This document shows positions 26,691 to 34,849 of a DNA stretch of 64,000 nucleotides, in pieces. The position numbers and the translations under genes were made by a program. Position 1 is the stretch's first letter. Every line of letters starts with the position of its first letter. The notes beneath the pieces were generated by a model. The model searched no databases. It was not told the origin of the DNA and worked only from the letters and a program-made list of their open reading frames with translations. The DNA is from Rubripirellula amarantea (lineage in GTDB: Bacteria; Planctomycetota; Planctomycetia; Pirellulales; Pirellulaceae), in assembly GCF_007859865.1 (NCBI RefSeq), contig NZ_SJPI01000001.1:3037406-3101405 (forward strand), given 5' to 3'.

Positions 26691-27473
26691 CTACGACGGG
26701 GTCAGAGTGTTAGTCAAAACAGCCCAGTTGTAGTAGCCTTGAATTCCGCTGAGCGACGAGATCTTGTTGTCTCGGTCCAGTATTTGTTTGAAGAATTTTC
26801 TCGTGTCTGGTTCCCAGCGGTACGGGGCAAGTTCATCCTGCGGGATCGGGTCGCCAAAGTACAAGTCGTGCAACGGTGTCCCTTCATGCTCTTCAAATTT
26901 TAAGACTAAGGCGACCGCGGGGTTTCCGTTGGCGTACGGGCAATCCGAAAGATCACCAATTTGTCGAAAACCCAAAATGCGTTTGTAAAGACGAGCGTGC
27001 TTGGGATGAGTGGCGACAACGAACCCATCGGTTTCACGCGACCTAGCGACCTGCGCTAACAAACGTCCAAGTTGCGCAAACGTTTTTAGAAAACGGATTT
27101 GGGAATCTCTGCGATCCGCCAAGCAACCAATTTCAGCAAGCCTCAAACCTTCGTCACGCAGGCGTCTGGTTTCCACGGAATACATAGAATCCATTGGCAA
27201 ACCAAGGTATCCATCGCCGAACATGGAAAGGGTTGTCGTGACCGTATTGCCCACTTTGGCCAACAACACTTCCGAAGTGGGCAACAGATGGTGCGGAGTC
27301 AGTCGCATGCCGCTCGGCTTTTCAATGGCCAACCCAGCCTGCAAGTAAGACTGGAAGACTAGCCGAAACGCTTGGCACAACTCCTCAGGAGATCGCGCAA
27401 GACAAAACGTTTGACGTTGAATGTTGGCGCTACGATAGAGATCATCTGACGCGTTGCTGAGCGCGTTAGTCAT
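26691..27473 (-). CDS. exosortase-associated N-acyl amino acid synthase-like acyltransferase (FeeM/GNAT type)
   Basis: 260 residues from the ATG at 27473 (a TTG five codons earlier is also in frame). It resembles the PEP-CTERM/exosortase-associated acyltransferase family, related to the FeeM N-acyl amino acid synthases with a GNAT fold. Visible signs are RLRDEGLRLAEIGCLADRR (the E-I-G strand common to FeeM-like proteins), and HPKHARLYKRILGFRQIG, the GNAT-like cofactor helix region. FeeM enzymes join a fatty acyl group from acyl-ACP to an amino acid. Genes of this type often lie beside exosortase loci; the product's purpose there is unknown. The gene converges with the SdrD-B protein gene. Confidence 0.8.
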   Translation of the reverse strand: MTNALSNASDDLYRSANIQRQTFCLARSPEELCQAFRLVFQSYLQAGLAIEKPSGMRLTPHHLLPTSEVLLAKVGNTVTTTLSMFGDGYLGLPMDSMYSVETRRLRDEGLRLAEIGCLADRRDSQIRFLKTFAQLGRLLAQVARSRETDGFVVATHPKHARLYKRILGFRQIGDLSDCPYANGNPAVALVLKFEEHEGTPLHDLYFGDPIPQDELAPYRWEPDTRKFFKQILDRDNKISSLSGIQGYYNWAVLTNTLTPS

Positions 27474-27880
27474 GGAGGAGACTTTCAAAGATGAGATGCT
27501 TAGTCTGGTCAGCCCTTGGCCAGCACTTCAGCCGCTTGCCTTCCCCGTAAAGCATCGCCGCTACTGAGAACGTAGGGCGGGAACGATTCGAGAGCCGCGG
27601 TCAGGGGGGAAACCCGCCCCGAAATATGAAAGGTTCATTGGGGGTGAACCAGTTGTGCGGATCATCGGGCCGGCGGTAAGGGCGCGTCGGTAGGTCATAA
27701 CGGTTGTAGGCTTGCGTTCGTGTTCTCGATCGCAACTTGATTCGCTTTGACTGCGATCGCTATCCCCCAAGAACACCGTTGGGTTTCGGTAGGCTCTCGC
27801 ACTCAATTTTGATTGAAATTGCATCAGGTTGACCTTCGATTGCCGTTCTCGCGATCGTCGTTAGGATTCTCACAACTTGG
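27474..27880. other. intergenic region, possible repeat remnant at about 27,590-27,830
   Basis: No convincing gene. On the minus strand two frames read as protein-like but neither has a sound start. One ends in YDLPTRPYRRPDDPHNWF followed shortly by a stop; the other runs through 27561-27824. Proline/arginine-rich text of this sort in overlapping frames suggests a dispersed non-coding repeat rather than a gene. Confidence 0.3.
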
Positions 27881-29014
27881 ATGCCTGGTCCTGTTATGAT
27901 GCCTAAAGGGAGGAGGCGAACGCATTTTTGCCATCCAATGTTTGCGTGCCGCAGCGGTACTTTGGCAATGAATGATTCGGTGATGTTTGGAAATCAAATT
28001 CGAAGTGAACTCGTGACGAGCGGCGCCAATGAAGCCAGGTCAGCCATGCATTCTCAACCGACACTCTGGGAGTCAAGCGGCTATCGAGTGAAGGTGGTCA
28101 TTAACGGTGTAACGTCATGGATCGTTCCGGATCGACCTTACGTATTGATCGGCTCGGCGGATCACTGTGACATTACTTTGGAAGGTGCTGGCAAGGTGCC
28201 GCCGGTCGCTTACATCGTTTGCTGTCTGCGCGATCGCATTGAGGTTTGGCCGACTTCGGCGATTGCCTATTCGCGATGGGGAGCTTTGAAACCCAACGAC
28301 ACAATCCAAGTCGTTAATGCCCTTGTTAGTGTGCGGTTGGATTCGGCTGAAACTGAGTTCGCGGATGATGATCCAGCACCTGCGGATTCGACACGCACGG
28401 AGGTGTTGACTGCTGAATTGGCTTGCTTGAATAAGAAGGTGGTGAGAAAGCGCTTTCGTCGTTCTGTCACCATCATCGGTGATCGACATCCCAGCACTCT
28501 TCGTGTGCGCGGCCAAGGACTTCATCGATGTCACTTCGCCGCTGTTGCGCAGGACTCGAAGATTTGGATTATCGACTTAAGCGTCGGTGATCAGTTGCCG
28601 TCTCAACGCATTCAACTGTTGGACAACGCGGACTCCGTCGCACGAATGTTGGACATAACGATCAAGCTTTCCGACCCGGTCGACGTAGGCAACGAAACAA
28701 GGCTGCCTATCGTAAAGCGAAATATGTCTCGCAACGATATCGAAGCGAGTGAGCCATCCCCGAACAGCGAGGATGAGGGCGCGTCGACCACTTCGACTTC
28801 GTTGCGCCGAACCGATGCAGGAAACCAGCCGTTTGGTACCGAAAGAACTGATCTCTCACGCAAGCTTTCGTCGGCTTTGACAGATCGGCTGATTCATCGA
28901 TCGCGATCGTGGAAAAAGATAACCTTGCTGATCATCAGCCTCGTCGTGATATTGCTTTCCGCAGCGTTCGTATGGTTTGGAATGCTAAGTGAGATCTATC
29001 TCGACTGGTTCTGA
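27881..29014 (+). CDS. FHA-like, tail-anchored membrane protein
   Basis: Up to 377 residues. The body reads as two forkhead-associated-like modules: residues about 67-150 (YRVKVVINGV, then RPYVLIGSADHCDITLEG) and about 190-265 (RSVTIIGDRHPSTLRVRG, LHRCHFAAV), each with the G-S/D-x-x-x-x-D/R pattern and a following H. A low-complexity Ser/Thr/Asp region follows, then one membrane segment close to the C-terminus (about 350-372), so the FHA part would be cytoplasmic. FHA domains bind phosphothreonine. The start is uncertain: ATGs at 27881, 27938 and 27968 are all in frame, and the domain only begins near residue 60. I do not recognise a closer family. Confidence 0.65.
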   Translation: MPGPVMMPKGRRRTHFCHPMFACRSGTLAMNDSVMFGNQIRSELVTSGANEARSAMHSQPTLWESSGYRVKVVINGVTSWIVPDRPYVLIGSADHCDITLEGAGKVPPVAYIVCCLRDRIEVWPTSAIAYSRWGALKPNDTIQVVNALVSVRLDSAETEFADDDPAPADSTRTEVLTAELACLNKKVVRKRFRRSVTIIGDRHPSTLRVRGQGLHRCHFAAVAQDSKIWIIDLSVGDQLPSQRIQLLDNADSVARMLDITIKLSDPVDVGNETRLPIVKRNMSRNDIEASEPSPNSEDEGASTTSTSLRRTDAGNQPFGTERTDLSRKLSSALTDRLIHRSRSWKKITLLIISLVVILLSAAFVWFGMLSEIYLDWF

Positions 29015-29220
29015 TGCGAAGCCAGCGGTTCTGTTTCGCTACTCTCAATGTCCGCGCCACGGACACAGGGACGGCCTTCTGCTTCCATTTTGCACTGCCG
29101 ATTTCCAGAGATCGTTTCGCAGTCACAGGATTCAATCACTGGCGCTCGCTTGCTGATCACCATGACGGCGATCGCAGATGCGATGCAAATGACGAGAATC
29201 GTGAGCGTATACGTCAGCAC
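28996..29220 (-). CDS. small membrane protein with a Cys-rich tail
   Basis: 74 residues starting with GTG. One membrane helix (TLTILVICIASAIAVMVIS) is followed by a short tail with four cysteines (ESCDCETISGNRQC and GRPC). GGAAAGG lies about eight bases ahead of the start. The arrangement recalls NqrM, the small Cys-rich assembly factor of the sodium-pumping NADH dehydrogenase, but the match is only by layout; a metal or iron-sulfur role would be inference. Its 3' end overlaps the end of the FHA gene by 19 bases in convergent orientation. Confidence 0.6.
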   Translation of the reverse strand: MLTYTLTILVICIASAIAVMVISKRAPVIESCDCETISGNRQCKMEAEGRPCVRGADIESSETEPLASHQNQSR

Positions 29221-30034
29221 GAGAAAGCCTTTCCGACAATCTAGAGGGAGCGTTGTCCTATCTTACCTTCTTAATACACCGTCAAGACGATTCGACCAAA
29301 CGGGTTTTGGGGAATTGAGTTGGGTTTGGCTTGCTGTCGTCTTTTTATCCTCACATTGTGCGTTTTCCGGGGTTGTGAAGATTGTACGCGGCGTGGTCAT
29401 GCGGATCACAGTTGAGTGTTTTGTTTCAGCCGAGCCTACCGTAGTTAGTTAACCCCTCTTTGGGCGGGGCGATTGGGTCGGGGACAATTCAGCGCTGACA
29501 ACATCTTCGAGACTCTGTGCCAGCTTGAGCTTCGCTATGCAAAAGCATTAACTTGAACCGCAATTACGATCGCGACTTGCCGCAGATTCTTTGTTTCGAG
29601 ACGGCGTTTCATTGCATCATGCCGCGTTTGATAACGTTGCTTTCGACCCCACGTCGATTCGAAGCGACAGGTGTTTAACGCTATGGGTTTCGCGGCTTGT
29701 CCTGCGCCGAACTGATGCAGGAACTACGTCGGCTTAGTTGATCCGTCGGCTACCATCGGCCGCGTCAATCTGGCTCACTGGACAACGGAGTGAGCATGGC
29801 GGCGGTTCGTAACGGACAGTGCCTCGACACGAGCATGGGTTTCACTCCATCGGCGAACCAAGCCGCTTCGAACACGGCGAGAATCGCCTTTTTAAGTGGC
29901 ATCGGGAAGCTTGGGCCACGCAGCTACGAGTTCAGTTAACTCGACCGGCATTCTTGCGGTGATGGACATGCCTGTGGACATGTACCCCCAAAGGGGAGAC
30001 GACTCCGTTTGAGGTAAGTCGTTGCAAGATAAAG
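29221..30034. other. long intergenic region without a recognisable gene
   Basis: About 800 bases. Open frames here are short and do not look like proteins on either strand. I see no repeat array and no RNA gene other than the adjacent tRNA. A small stem (CCCC-AAA-GGGG near 29,987) could lie downstream of the tRNA-Asp transcript. Confidence 0.4.
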
Positions 30035-30108
30035 CGACGCGGACGGGACTCGAACCCGCAACCTCCGGATCGACAGTCCGGGGCTCTAACCAATTGAGCT
30101 ACCGCGCC
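30035..30108 (-). tRNA. tRNA-Asp (GTC)
   Basis: 74 bases on the minus strand. The acceptor stem GGCGCGG pairs with CCGCGTC (one G-T pair), the discriminator is G, the anticodon arm is CCGGA-CTGTCGA-TCCGG giving anticodon GTC, and the T arm has the usual GGGTTCGAGTCCC. CCA is not encoded. Confidence 0.97.
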
Positions 30109-30155
30109 CTGCAAACGAGATGATCTGAACCAGATTTCTCGTTGCTGGAGCAGGG

Positions 30156-30183
30156 ATTATATCGACCGACTTGCCGCTCGCAA
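30156..30183 (-). promoter_or_regulatory. sigma-70-type promoter of tRNA-Asp
   Basis: On the minus strand TTGCGA is followed after 16 bases by a perfect TATAAT, 48 bases ahead of the mature tRNA 5' end. It has the strongest -10 hexamer noticed in the window, as expected for a stable RNA gene. Confidence 0.7.
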
Positions 30184-30417
30184 GTGGAGCTAGCAACAAA
30201 TGCGCGCTGATCTGTGAACTTGTGAGGACCGGTGGTAACGATTGGGCGGAATCTGCAAGTATCAGCGGGCTGACCCAGCCCACTTTTAGCCAAACTTAGC
30301 CCCTCTGGCTCCGTGGCAGACCTACGTTTCGTTAGGAATTTATCGCCTGAACGTACTGGCGAGGATTCCAAATTCCCACTCCCACTTTGACGCTAGCCTC
30401 GGCCCGAGGGGTTCACC

Positions 30418-30585
30418 ATGACTATCGATATCCTCGCTTTTTCGTTGACCTTATGGTTGTCTGACGCTTGGGGTGAATTAGTACGATACCTTGCCAATTT
30501 GAACACTTGGCAGTGGGGCATCGTTTCCGCGTGCGCCGTGGTGTTTGGTTTCCTTTGTTTGAAGGGCACTGGTATCAATCGCTAG
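30418..30585 (+). CDS. small hydrophobic protein (55 residues)
   Basis: A 55-codon frame with ATG and AGGGG seven bases upstream. It codes for two hydrophobic segments (ILAFSLTLWLSDAWG and WGIVSACAVVFGFLCL) separated by a short loop rich in W, N and R, and ends in KGTGINR. The layout is that of a two-helix membrane peptide with little outside the bilayer. I recognise no family. Good ribosome binding site, membrane character and isolation from other genes support it; the short length keeps the call tentative. Confidence 0.55.
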   Translation: MTIDILAFSLTLWLSDAWGELVRYLANLNTWQWGIVSACAVVFGFLCLKGTGINR

Positions 30586-30952
30586 GGTTGAACAACTAGG
30601 ATTGGGGTCCGCAGCTTTTAGCTGGGCCTGATTGCGCTTGGACCCATTTGCGTCTGAGTCAACTAGCTGGGCCAAAATAGCAGAGGTTCAGATAGCGGCG
30701 ATTCCGAAGGCTGACCCGTTAGCGTCTGAACCCATGCAGACTGAACCCTGGGCAGGCTGAAATATTGGCGCCACAAACACTGGACTGATCCGCCGCGGCG
30801 AAATTCCGCCTCAGTCATTGGCTATCTTTCTTCGAGTATCCAACCGGGTGTTGACGACAAAACCATTGCCTTTCTTGGTAAGCTAGGTGAATCCCGGTGG
30901 TTCCCCATGGGCGACCCGCCGATTTCGATAATCTACCAAGAGGATTCCTGCG
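30586..30952. other. intergenic region
   Basis: About 370 bases without a convincing gene. It has several scattered copies of TGGGCC/CTGAACC-like words (30,626-30,750), perhaps a degenerate repeat. The end of the region provides AGAGGA, the ribosome binding site of the next gene. Confidence 0.35.
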
Positions 30953-31279
30953 ATGCCGCTTTACGAAATTGAAACTGAATCGCACATCATCATCACTTGG
31001 GCCGACAACGAAGAGTCGGCTCGAGAAGTCGTCGCGGACGCTTATCCGCAAGACGATGTCTTACGACTGACCAAACGCCCCCGTGATACCTGGGTTATCA
31101 GCAAAGGCGTTCTTGGATTGTCCACAAAAACGATCGACCCTTGCGCGGTCGCTCGCGAATGTCTGAACCGGTCAGCCGGCGACAAGGTCAACGCGATCCG
31201 TTTGTACCGAATGGAAACGGGCAGCGACCTCGAGAACGCCAGAAAGGCCATCGAATCCAACATGGTTCTAGGTTGGTAA
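30953..31279 (+). CDS. small conserved protein with an L7/L12-like C-terminal helix motif
   Basis: 108 residues, ATG preceded by AGAGGA. The first half (YEIETESHIIITWADNEESA, then VVADAYPQDDVLRL) is a short alpha/beta unit. The C-terminus AIRLYRMETGSDLENARKAIE resembles the ribosomal L7/L12 C-terminal motif (hydrophobic-x-x-R-x-x-T-G-x-x-L-x-x-A-K/R), which also occurs in non-ribosomal bacterial proteins. Two cysteines lie in the central part. No function can be assigned; it appears cytoplasmic. It stands alone, with a lipoprotein gene 130 bases downstream. Confidence 0.75.
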   Translation: MPLYEIETESHIIITWADNEESAREVVADAYPQDDVLRLTKRPRDTWVISKGVLGLSTKTIDPCAVARECLNRSAGDKVNAIRLYRMETGSDLENARKAIESNMVLGW

Positions 31280-31407
31280 GAGTAGGTTTCAGGTTTCAGC
31301 AAACAGGCAACAGGCTGACGACGGTTGGAGTTTCAGTCTGCTGGAAATCTATATGCTGAGACGTATTGGCAGTTTCCTTTTTGTCGAAACCACTCCTCCG
31401 ATTTTTC

Positions 31408-33792
31408 ATGCCGCGAATATCTTTTCTTCTAGTGGTGCTGTGTCTGCCTCTCATCGTGGGCTGCGAGGGATGTCGACGCGACCCACAATCGCAACTCGAT
31501 GAAGAACAGAAAAAGAAGGAAGCGGCAAAGGAGGACTTTTCATCTCGACCGCCTCTGCCTTTTCCCGCTGACGCATCATTAGGAACCAACGCGATTAAGC
31601 CTGGCCACTGGACGACGGCCTCGCAAACACTTCAGGCCAACAAGTTCGATACTCGTGGTGACTTGGTAAGTCGTGTGGGCCTTAGTGGTGTCTCGATGCG
31701 ATCGGGAAGCGACACGACCTTGGACACGACGGTTCCCAATCAGCGTCCGGTCGTAATGCCCAAGGGACAGCGGCGTCGTTTCGATTATCGCTTGTTGCCT
31801 CCGCTGCCAACGTCGGTTGATCAGAAACGTTGTTACTTGAGCAGTCGTTTCGTTTCGGCTGGTCAAGGGACGTTCTATGAAGGCGGTCGGCAACCATTCG
31901 TGATGATGCGGCCCGAAGAGTACTTCTTTGTGATTTTGACATCACGGCCTGAGCGATTCTCGAAGTTTAAAGACAGTGATTGGGCGCGACCTTATCGTGG
32001 CGAGTTTGATCAGCAAGCCGAGACGGCAAACTATCGAATTATCATTCCCGACACCAACGATGTCTTGCCGCTTGCGGAAACGATGCTCGATTGGACCAGC
32101 ACCGCGGTCGTGTTTTGGGATGACTTACCCGCCGAATCACTGACGCCGGATCAATTAACCGCGCTGCGTGATTGGCTTCACTTCGGCGGACGCCTGATCG
32201 TTAACGGGGCTGACGCAACGGATGCAGTCGCCAATACGTCGCTACGAGACTCGCTTCCCTTGGTTCCAACCGGCAACATAGAACTGGACCCAACGGCGGC
32301 AGCGGAAGTGCTTAGCAACTGGCAGGTCAAAACAGATCCATCCACGCAAAAACAGATTGCGATCATGCAGGGACAATCTGCTCGCGTCGCCGTCGATGGA
32401 AGAGTGGCCGAGGATGCTGGGGTGGTTCCCGAAACGGGCAACCTAATAATGCGCCGAAAAGTTGGACGTGGTGTCGTGGTTCAGCCACGCTTTGATGTGA
32501 CAAGCGATTGGATTGCGAATTGGCAATCGTACGACTCATTTGTGAACGCCGTTCTAATCGAACGTCCGCGTCGTGCTTACTTCCAAGCGGAAAGCGATGG
32601 GGTAGTCCGACAACGCTACCCGTCGCTCGGTAGGCTCGACGCCGATGCCGAGATGAATACTCAATTGCGGCTATTTTCACGTGATGCTTCACTGCGACAA
32701 GCACGGCCCTCGCGTGGTGTGTCATCTAACGCGAATATCGCCAGCCAGGTAATTCCAACGGAGTCCTTTGTGACACGAGCGGGTTCCGGGATCGGCGGAT
32801 GGAACGACAGCAGCGACGTGATCAACTTGTGCCGTGACGTTCTGCGTAGCGAGTCGGGCATCGAAATTCCAAAATCGGATCTGGTAATCAAGTCACTGGG
32901 GATCTACCTGATTCTGCTCGTTCCCGTGAATTACCTCATCTTCCGTTTGATGGGACGTCTTGAATACGCGTGGCTTGCCGTGCCGGTAATTGCGATTGGG
33001 GGTGCAATCTGGGTCGCGCGTGCGGCGAGATTGGACATCGGGTTTGCTCGCAGCCAAACCGAACTGGCGGTGCTTGAATTGCAACCTGACTATCCTCGCG
33101 GGCATCTGTCGCGTGTCATCGCGATCTATAACTCGCTTTCGAGTAGCTACGATATCGACTTCAAGACGGTTGACGGCGCTGCGATGCCCATGAGTGCCGA
33201 TCGTGTACTCGATGGCGAGCGATCTGGTGATGATGCCACGTTCAGGACTTCGTACAACGAAGGGCCGAGTTTGTCAGGTATGGCGGTCGGGTCGAATCAA
33301 GTTCGGTTGTTAAGGACGGAACAGATGATCGATGTCGGCGGTGGCGTGTTTGTCAAAGACGACAAATTCGTGAACGACTCTAGCCTGGACTTGTTGGACG
33401 TCTTTGTGGTTGAAAAAGACGTTACCGGTGACGTGCGCGTGGCAGTGGTGGGAGGTTGTTCGCCTAGCCAAGCAAAGACTCTACGATTTCGAGACACCGA
33501 CTCGTTAAACGTTGATTCAGAACTTCCGATGCAGACGAGCAAGATTATCCGCCAGTTTGCTTCCGAAGAAACAATGACCATGGGAACGATGCGAATGGTC
33601 GGGCGTGCAAGTGAGCGCCTTGGCGGAATCGAAATCTCACCGGGAGCCAACCAGCAATCATCGCAAACCATCGTGGTTGCGCACCTGAAGCACGCCAACG
33701 GTTTCGAGCAAGAACCCGATGAGAACTTTGTCACGGACTTTCGAATCGTAAACACGCTACTTGAAGAACCAAGTGACGTGACCTCCGAATAA
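31408..33792 (+). CDS. large lipoprotein, probable partner of an ABC exporter ATPase
   Basis: 794 residues from the ATG at 31408; a TTG 42 bases earlier is less likely because the signal peptide starts at MPRISFLLVVLCLPLIVGC, with lipobox Cys at about residue 19. The central part (about 235-390) has GATase-like text (LRDWLHFGGRLIVNG), as in GldG-like and DUF4350-like proteins linked to ABC-2 systems. Two membrane segments follow near 500-545 (IYLILLVPVNYLIF; AWLAVPVIAIGGAIWVA), with a further soluble domain behind. The ABC ATPase gene follows after 68 bases on the same strand, so they are likely expressed together. The exact function is unknown. Confidence 0.75.
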   Translation: MPRISFLLVVLCLPLIVGCEGCRRDPQSQLDEEQKKKEAAKEDFSSRPPLPFPADASLGTNAIKPGHWTTASQTLQANKFDTRGDLVSRVGLSGVSMRSGSDTTLDTTVPNQRPVVMPKGQRRRFDYRLLPPLPTSVDQKRCYLSSRFVSAGQGTFYEGGRQPFVMMRPEEYFFVILTSRPERFSKFKDSDWARPYRGEFDQQAETANYRIIIPDTNDVLPLAETMLDWTSTAVVFWDDLPAESLTPDQLTALRDWLHFGGRLIVNGADATDAVANTSLRDSLPLVPTGNIELDPTAAAEVLSNWQVKTDPSTQKQIAIMQGQSARVAVDGRVAEDAGVVPETGNLIMRRKVGRGVVVQPRFDVTSDWIANWQSYDSFVNAVLIERPRRAYFQAESDGVVRQRYPSLGRLDADAEMNTQLRLFSRDASLRQARPSRGVSSNANIASQVIPTESFVTRAGSGIGGWNDSSDVINLCRDVLRSESGIEIPKSDLVIKSLGIYLILLVPVNYLIFRLMGRLEYAWLAVPVIAIGGAIWVARAARLDIGFARSQTELAVLELQPDYPRGHLSRVIAIYNSLSSSYDIDFKTVDGAAMPMSADRVLDGERSGDDATFRTSYNEGPSLSGMAVGSNQVRLLRTEQMIDVGGGVFVKDDKFVNDSSLDLLDVFVVEKDVTGDVRVAVVGGCSPSQAKTLRFRDTDSLNVDSELPMQTSKIIRQFASEETMTMGTMRMVGRASERLGGIEISPGANQQSSQTIVVAHLKHANGFEQEPDENFVTDFRIVNTLLEEPSDVTSE

Positions 33793-33860
33793 ACGCCACC
33801 GGGTGTCCGACAACAGACTGCCTTGGCTAATTCCATTTTCCTTTTCTTCGCGACCGCTAT

Positions 33861-34793
33861 ATGTCCATGATCAGTTTGACCGGTTTCGGCAAAGACTACG
33901 GTGACTTCACAGCCGTGGAAAGTATCGATCTAACGATCGAGGCGGGTGAAACGTTTGGCTTCATCGGTCCCAACGGTGCGGGTAAAAGCACCACGATTCG
34001 CTTCTTGGCGACACTGCTTCGCGCATCACGCGGTGGTGGTGTGGTCGCGGGATGCGACGTGATGGGAGACCCCGTCGGCGTTCGCCAAGCGATTGGCTAT
34101 ATGCCCGACAATTTCGGCGTCTATGACGGAATGCGTGTCTGGGAATTCTTAGACTTCTTTGCCGTCGCCTATCGCATCGGACGTACCGAGCGAAAGCAGA
34201 TTATCGACAACGTGCTGGAGCTCTTGGACCTAACTCACAAACGCAACGACTTCGTGAACGGATTGTCGCGAGGCATGAAGCAACGATTGTGTTTGGCGAA
34301 AACCCTTGTTCATGATCCGCCAATTTTGATTCTTGATGAACCGGCCAGCGGTCTAGACCCTCGGGCTCGCGTGGAAGTGAAGGCGCTTTTAAAAGAGCTT
34401 CGAAAAATGGGCAAGACGATCTTGATTAGCAGCCACATTCTTACCGAGCTGGCTGATTGTTGCACATCGATTGGGATCATCGAGCGAGGTCAGCTACTGA
34501 TGCACGGACCCATCGACAGCGTTTACAAGCAGATTCGTCGTAACCGAATCGTGCAAATCCAGTTCGTTTCTGGCGAAGAAGCTGGCATGTCGATCCTGCG
34601 CAGCAATCCGCACCTAAGAAGTCTTGAGCATGAACCAACGGGCGTGATCGCGGAATTAGAGACTGGCGACGAAGGGCTAGCCGAGTTGCTTGAAGAGTTG
34701 GTTCGAGCAGGGGTGCGAATGAAGTCGTTTAACGATCGCGACCCCACGCTCGAAGATGTCTTCATGACGGTTACAAAGGGTTTAGTAACCTAA
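33861..34793 (+). CDS. ABC transporter ATP-binding protein (ABC-2 exporter type)
   Basis: 310 residues. Walker A GPNGAGKST, signature LSRGMKQR (an ABC-2/NatA-like variant of LSGGQ), Walker B ILILDEPASGLDPRA and the switch His in ISSHILTEL are all intact. The C-terminal 70 residues match the extra domain of NatA/CcmA-like ATPases. No ABC-2 permease gene adjoins it: the gene upstream is the lipoprotein and the one downstream is a convergent LRR gene. The permease is either elsewhere or its job is done by the two-helix lipoprotein. Substrate unknown. Confidence 0.92.
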   Translation: MSMISLTGFGKDYGDFTAVESIDLTIEAGETFGFIGPNGAGKSTTIRFLATLLRASRGGGVVAGCDVMGDPVGVRQAIGYMPDNFGVYDGMRVWEFLDFFAVAYRIGRTERKQIIDNVLELLDLTHKRNDFVNGLSRGMKQRLCLAKTLVHDPPILILDEPASGLDPRARVEVKALLKELRKMGKTILISSHILTELADCCTSIGIIERGQLLMHGPIDSVYKQIRRNRIVQIQFVSGEEAGMSILRSNPHLRSLEHEPTGVIAELETGDEGLAELLEELVRAGVRMKSFNDRDPTLEDVFMTVTKGLVT

Positions 34794-34849
34794 CGAAGTA
34801 CGCATAGCCGGCGTGAACCGGCCACGCGAACCGTCCACTCGCTGTGGTC

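Noticed and set aside
29932-30114. Minus-strand open frame of 60 codons across tRNA-Asp
   Set aside because: It is tRNA sequence read as protein (RAPDCRSGGCGFESRP).
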